From: an uncultured Erythrobacteraceae bacterium
Lineage (GTDB): Bacteria > Pseudomonadota > Alphaproteobacteria > Sphingomonadales > Sphingomonadaceae
DNA: 10,501 nt
Direction: 5' to 3'
Assembly: GCA_950071875.1 (NCBI GenBank)
Contig: CATMNW010000055.1
Span: forward strand, 1-10,501
The notes beneath the pieces were generated by a model. That model ran no database searches and was not told the origin of the DNA. It was given only the letters and a program-made list of their open reading frames with translations. Of the stretch, positions 7,313 through 10,501 are shown piece after piece. Position numbers and translations under genes: made by a program. How positions within the stretch are numbered: the first letter of the stretch is position 1; every line of letters begins with the position of its first letter.

Positions 7313-9502
7313 GAACGCCTGCCCCAGAGAAATATAGACCCCGACAGGCGAATCTTCCGGTTCGGGATTAAGCGGGAAGCCGACGTCGAGGCGGATCGGA
7401 CCGAAGCCGGTCGTGTAACGCACCCCGATACCGGCGCCCATCTTGATTTCGCCGAAGTCCGGGGTTGTCGACGTAGAAACGCTACCAAGATCGAAGAAAG
7501 GCACGACCGATACGGCCCCATCGAGCAGTCCGGTGCCGATGCGCGCTTCCACCGATGCTTCGACTAGGCTTCTGCCACCGATTGGCTCCATGAACTCGTT
7601 CTTGGGTCCGATCGACTGGTAGCCGTAACCGCGCACCGAACCGCCGCCGCCGGCATAGAGCCTGCGCGACGGGGCGATGCCGACCAGATCGGCCCCCTGG
7701 ATGCTTGCAAAGGCGCCCCTTGCGGCCAGAACCGTGCTTTCGCCCACCGACTGGTAATAGGACGCATCGACACGGTTGCGCAGGTAATAATACTGCTGGC
7801 CGCCAGTGCGCGATGTTTCGGGTGCAAGGAAACCGGTGACGCGGAAACCCTGCGTGGGATCAAGCAGCGAATCGCTGGTATCGATGGTGGCCCGTCCGAA
7901 AAGCGCGCCGATGAAATAGGTCTGCCGGGGGCGTGTCACGCCGTCCACGATCCGGTTGCGCTCGTCCGTCGCCAGGATTTCGGCGCCGACACCCCATGCA
8001 AGGGGCTTCTGGAACAGCAGCGTCGATGTGCGTTCGTAGGTACCTGTCAGCGCTACGGTATCCGCATCATAGGCCACCGTATCGATGCTGGAGGCATAGG
8101 CATCGACGGTCAGCACCTTGTCGCGACCGCCGAAATTGTTCTTGCGGAATGTGACACCGAGCAATTGTTCACGCGTGCCAAGGATGCCGCGCACCCGAAG
8201 GGAACCCTCGGGAGGGAAGAAATTGCGATGTTCCCAGCTGGCCTGGACGCGGATGCCTTCTTCCGAACCGTAACCGATCGCCCCGGCAATGGTGCGGACC
8301 TTGGCGCGTTCCATCGTCACATCCATCGCGACAACGCCCGGTTCATCGCCCTGGGGCGCCTGCACTTCGCGCCCTTCAACGCCCACGGTGGAAACCAGGC
8401 CGGTGGCCGTAATCGCGCGGCGCAGGTCGAACTCCAGACTGCGCTGGTAGACATCGCCCTCGTCGAAACGGGCGATACTTTCCAGGTGGCGACTGGAAAG
8501 GAAGGCTTCGTCATTGCTGATGACGCCGCCGAAAACGTATTTGCCATTCGGCCGCACCGGTAGCGACAGGTCGCCTTCTATGCGTTCGTGGTCGATTAGC
8601 AGTTCCGGCTCGTCAATCTCGGCAAAGGCATAGCCGGTTTCGCCCAGGGCACGGTCAAGATTGAACCGTTCGGTCATGATAGTGTCGGATTGCAGGTAAT
8701 CGCCGACCGCTATGCCGAAGCTGTCGCGCAATTCGGCGGCATCCAACGCCGTATCGAGTTGGCCCAAGTCGATCGCGCCGTAGGTGTAGCGCGGCCCGGG
8801 GATGACGTCGAAGCGCACGAGCGCACGCTCCTGCGCCTCGTTCTCCCCTGCTTCGCGCGAACCGATCGAACGCAGGACTTCGCCATCGTAATAGCCATAG
8901 ACCCGCAGCAGCGTTTCGAGCAGTTCCTGATCGGCGCGCGCGCGCGCCGCAAGCTGCGCGACATTGTCATCGTCGTCTTCGAGTTCTTCGATGGTCGAGA
9001 GCGCTTCGAAACGCTCCACGAAGTCTCCACGCTCGCTAAACGGCGGGTCCTGCTGCGGAAAACCGAGTACGAGCGAATCCGAAAGCTCTTCGATCTCGGC
9101 ATCGTCGAACGCGATCTGCGGTGCATTTTCCAACAGTTCTGCGAACTGGATGTCCTCTTCCGGCTCGAGCGGCTCCAGCGGATCGAGTTCCACGTCCTCG
9201 GGCCAGGCTACCGACATGCCGGGCATTTCCGCGATCGGCGTTTCTGCCTCGAGTTCGGCTGACGCATCCGTTTCCGAAGAGACCGTCCCGTCGGAGCCCT
9301 GCTCGGCCCAGCTGTCGGGATTTTCGACTGCCGTGTCGGGAATGAGGTCCTCGAGCGACTGCGTATCTTGCGCAGACAGAGGTTGCGCGCCGGCCGCCGC
9401 CAGCGCGGCGAGGGATGTCAGGCCCGCCAGCAATGCGCGGCGCGGCGCCTTAGTCGGTAAGCTTGTATTCCGCTGCGAGCCCGTCCTTGGCCGGCAGAGC
9501 AT
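7310..9502 (-). CDS. tamA: TamA, outer-membrane BamA-family subunit of the translocation and assembly module
   Basis: From the ATG at 9502 the product is 730 residues. It would sit in the outer membrane and work with TamB in assembling outer-membrane proteins, autotransporters being the classic clients. Residues 20-45 are a signal peptide (APRRALLAGLTSLAALAAAGAQPLSAQ). Residues 46-180 are a long, strongly acidic segment with only two basic residues. POTRA-type domains then cover roughly 181-400, including AQLAARARADQELLETLLRVYGYYDG and FDVIPGPRYTYGAIDLG. The 16-strand barrel spans roughly 403-730 and includes the loop-6 motif GGGGSVRGYGY (618-628, VRGY conserved), the closing motif GIGVRYTTGFGPIRLDVGFPL, and C-terminal Phe730. 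E. coli TamA is 577 residues; the acidic segment accounts for most of the extra length. The start is uncertain: the ATG at 9502 overlaps bpt by 53 bases and lacks a clear ribosome binding site. A TTG at 9433, just after the bpt stop, follows a TAAGG but would remove the basic part of the signal peptide. The much longer reading from 9742 is antisense-like sequence within bpt and is rejected. Confidence 0.9.
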   Translation of the reverse strand: MLCRPRTGSQRNTSLPTKAPRRALLAGLTSLAALAAAGAQPLSAQDTQSLEDLIPDTAVENPDSWAEQGSDGTVSSETDASAELEAETPIAEMPGMSVAWPEDVELDPLEPLEPEEDIQFAELLENAPQIAFDDAEIEELSDSLVLGFPQQDPPFSERGDFVERFEALSTIEELEDDDDNVAQLAARARADQELLETLLRVYGYYDGEVLRSIGSREAGENEAQERALVRFDVIPGPRYTYGAIDLGQLDTALDAAELRDSFGIAVGDYLQSDTIMTERFNLDRALGETGYAFAEIDEPELLIDHERIEGDLSLPVRPNGKYVFGGVISNDEAFLSSRHLESIARFDEGDVYQRSLEFDLRRAITATGLVSTVGVEGREVQAPQGDEPGVVAMDVTMERAKVRTIAGAIGYGSEEGIRVQASWEHRNFFPPEGSLRVRGILGTREQLLGVTFRKNNFGGRDKVLTVDAYASSIDTVAYDADTVALTGTYERTSTLLFQKPLAWGVGAEILATDERNRIVDGVTRPRQTYFIGALFGRATIDTSDSLLDPTQGFRVTGFLAPETSRTGGQQYYYLRNRVDASYYQSVGESTVLAARGAFASIQGADLVGIAPSRRLYAGGGGSVRGYGYQSIGPKNEFMEPIGGRSLVEASVEARIGTGLLDGAVSVVPFFDLGSVSTSTTPDFGEIKMGAGIGVRYTTGFGPIRLDVGFPLNPEPEDSPVGVYISLGQAF

Positions 9503-10292
9503 CGTCGCGGCGTCCGGCCCGGGGAGCGGTCGCAGCAGCGATGAGTTGCTTCTGCTCGTGTTCGGGCATGCGCTCCCACCCTCCGCGGGTGAGGCGTTCG
9601 AGCGGCCGGAAGCGGACCTTGTATTGCATACGCTCCGCCCCTTCGACCCAGTAGCCGAGATAGACGAACGGCAGTCCGCGTTCGGTTGCCCGGCGGATAT
9701 GGTCGAGAATGATGTAGTTCCCAAGCCCGGCGCGATCCTCATGCTCAGGGTCGTAGAAGCTGTAGATCATCGACAGCCCGTCACCCTGGTAATCTGTAAG
9801 GCACGCCCCCACCAGGCGACCCGGTTGGGAACCGACACCCGGCTCCCGATATTCAACGACATAGCTGGATACGCTGGTGTGTTCCACCATATCTGCAAAA
9901 TCGTTTTCCTGCATTTGCGTCATTCCACCACCGGGGTGCCGTGCTGCAAGATATTTCTGCAAGAGTTCGAACTGTTCCGCTGTCGCCCAGGGGCGGCATT
10001 CGGTCGCGACCAGATCATCATTGGCCTTCAGCGTGCGCTTCTGCGTAGAGGACGGCTTGAATCGATCCGCCACGACCCGCACGGACACGCAGGCCTGGCA
10101 ATCGAGGCAGGATGGCCGATAGGCGACGGTCTGGCTGCGCCGGAAACCGATCCGCCCCAGCGCTTCGTTCAGCTCGTCCGCATTTTCGCCGCGCAGTTCA
10201 GTGAACACCTTCCTTTCGCTCTTGCCCGGCAGGTACGGACACGGCGCTGGGCTGGTCACGAAAAAGCGGGGGAAGCGAACGGGTGCCGACAC
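9450..10292 (-). CDS. bpt: Bpt, aspartate/glutamate leucyl (arginyl)-tRNA--protein transferase
   Basis: The 280-residue cytoplasmic enzyme moves an amino acid from aminoacyl-tRNA (leucine in characterised bacterial Bpt, arginine in eukaryotic ATE1) onto proteins with N-terminal Asp or Glu. This marks them for ClpS/ClpAP degradation in the N-degron pathway. The ATE N-terminal domain covers about 14-85, with Cys18 in PAPCPYLPGK and a CLDCQAC cluster (Cys62, Cys65, Cys68). The C-terminal GNAT-like domain covers about 105-235, with MIYSFYDP (175-182), LGNYIILDHIRRATERGLPFVYLGYWVEG (190-218) and MQYKVRFRPLE (222-232), all family hallmarks. Residues 240-280 are a poorly conserved charged tail and make it somewhat longer than the usual 230-260. 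The start is GTG at 10292, supported by AGAGGA about 12 bases upstream. It is the first gene of the bpt-tamA-tamB run. Whether it adds Leu or Arg cannot be told from sequence alone. Confidence 0.94.
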   Translation of the reverse strand: MSAPVRFPRFFVTSPAPCPYLPGKSERKVFTELRGENADELNEALGRIGFRRSQTVAYRPSCLDCQACVSVRVVADRFKPSSTQKRTLKANDDLVATECRPWATAEQFELLQKYLAARHPGGGMTQMQENDFADMVEHTSVSSYVVEYREPGVGSQPGRLVGACLTDYQGDGLSMIYSFYDPEHEDRAGLGNYIILDHIRRATERGLPFVYLGYWVEGAERMQYKVRFRPLERLTRGGWERMPEHEQKQLIAAATAPRAGRRDDALPAKDGLAAEYKLTD

Positions 10293-10383
10293 TTGGCTGG
10301 GCGATCCTCTTTCTGGCGTCTCGTTGCAACGCGGGTCAATGTACGCGGCTTCAGCAGCTTATGGCCGCCGGGAATCGCGTATT

Positions 10384-10442
10384 GAACCATGTTAACCATA
10401 TAAATCGCCGTTCGCAGGATTAATTTCCACAAAAAGCTTTTG
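10384..10442 (-). promoter_or_regulatory. AT-rich probable promoter region of the bpt-tamA-tamB operon
   Basis: This is the most AT-rich stretch upstream of bpt, set in otherwise GC-rich DNA. On the minus strand it contains AAAAGCTTTT (a 10-base palindrome, 10432-10441), TTGTGG and a TTTATAT tract. The spacing of the TTG and TATA-like elements is not ideal, so I do not name specific -35 and -10 boxes. The rest of 10293-10501 shows no recognisable gene. Confidence 0.3.
10392..10399 (+). promoter_or_regulatory. TTAACCAT octamer, candidate CtrA half-site
   Basis: TTAACCAT matches the ungapped CtrA-binding motif described in Caulobacter and other alphaproteobacteria. It lies about 100 bases upstream of bpt inside the AT-rich region. 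The full TTAA-N7-TTAA arrangement is not present. A second GGTTAAC lies at 10449-10455 in inverted orientation. Binding is an inference, and no CtrA gene is visible here. Confidence 0.3.
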
Positions 10443-10501
10443 GGGTGCGGTTAACGACCCGAAACGGGCCACAATCCCGTCAGTTCAGCTCAACCTGGCT
10501 G

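Noticed and set aside
9503..9742. Extension of tamA to an ATG at 9742
   Set aside because: The added 80 residues come from within bpt in another frame and would place the clear signal peptide about 100 residues into the protein.
8964..10385. Plus-strand ORF (473 codons) opposite tamA and bpt
   Set aside because: It begins with a run of serines that is the antisense of the acidic TamA segment, spans two well-supported minus-strand genes, and has no domain.
1..10501. Anti-phage system, toxin-antitoxin module, CRISPR array, insertion sequence or prophage
   Set aside because: I saw no nuclease, helicase, transposase, integrase, regularly spaced repeats or phage structural genes; the lysozyme alone is not enough to call a phage remnant.

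Overview
The window looks like a chromosomal segment of a GC-rich alphaproteobacterium, most likely order Sphingomonadales and plausibly family Erythrobacteraceae. That placement is inferred from the protein types: a GH24 lysozyme whose opening residues I recall from sphingomonads, an arginine-rich RcnB-like secreted protein with a CPPGLA/CLPPGQ motif, and an alphaproteobacterial-style TamA/TamB pair beside Bpt. I ran no database search. No tRNA, rRNA, CRISPR array, insertion sequence or phage module is visible.

Plus-strand block, 1-3093. The window opens inside the 3' end of an outer-membrane beta-barrel (autotransporter-like) gene ending at 652, followed by a strong intrinsic terminator (688-722). 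Next come a phage-type lysozyme (796-1383), a secreted arginine-rich protein with two C-terminal YRY...YRxDP repeats (1473-2510), and a fasciclin-domain lipoprotein (2521-3093). The last two appear translationally coupled, because the ribosome binding site of the second touches the stop codon of the first.

Minus-strand block, 10292 down to 3102. Three tightly packed genes read bpt, tamA, tamB. bpt encodes the leucyl/arginyl-tRNA-protein transferase of the N-degron pathway. tamA encodes an outer-membrane BamA-family barrel with an unusually long acidic N-terminal segment. tamB encodes its inner-membrane-anchored periplasm-spanning partner. tamA and tamB share one base in a TGATG stop/start overlap, and the tamA start lies in or just after the end of bpt. 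The operon runs convergently into the fasciclin gene, with only 8 bases between the two stop codons.

The 209 bases beyond bpt (10293-10501) are relatively AT-rich and hold the probable bpt promoter region, a TTAACCAT octamer matching the CtrA half-site, and a small unconvincing ORF. The shared theme is envelope biogenesis: an outer-membrane barrel protein, the TamAB machine that helps place such proteins, a peptidoglycan-cutting enzyme and two small exported proteins. The window is mostly ordinary core-genome content. The points deserving a second look are the odd 5' end of the autotransporter fragment, the acidic region of TamA and its uncertain start, the coupled RcnB-like/fasciclin pair, and the CtrA-like site.
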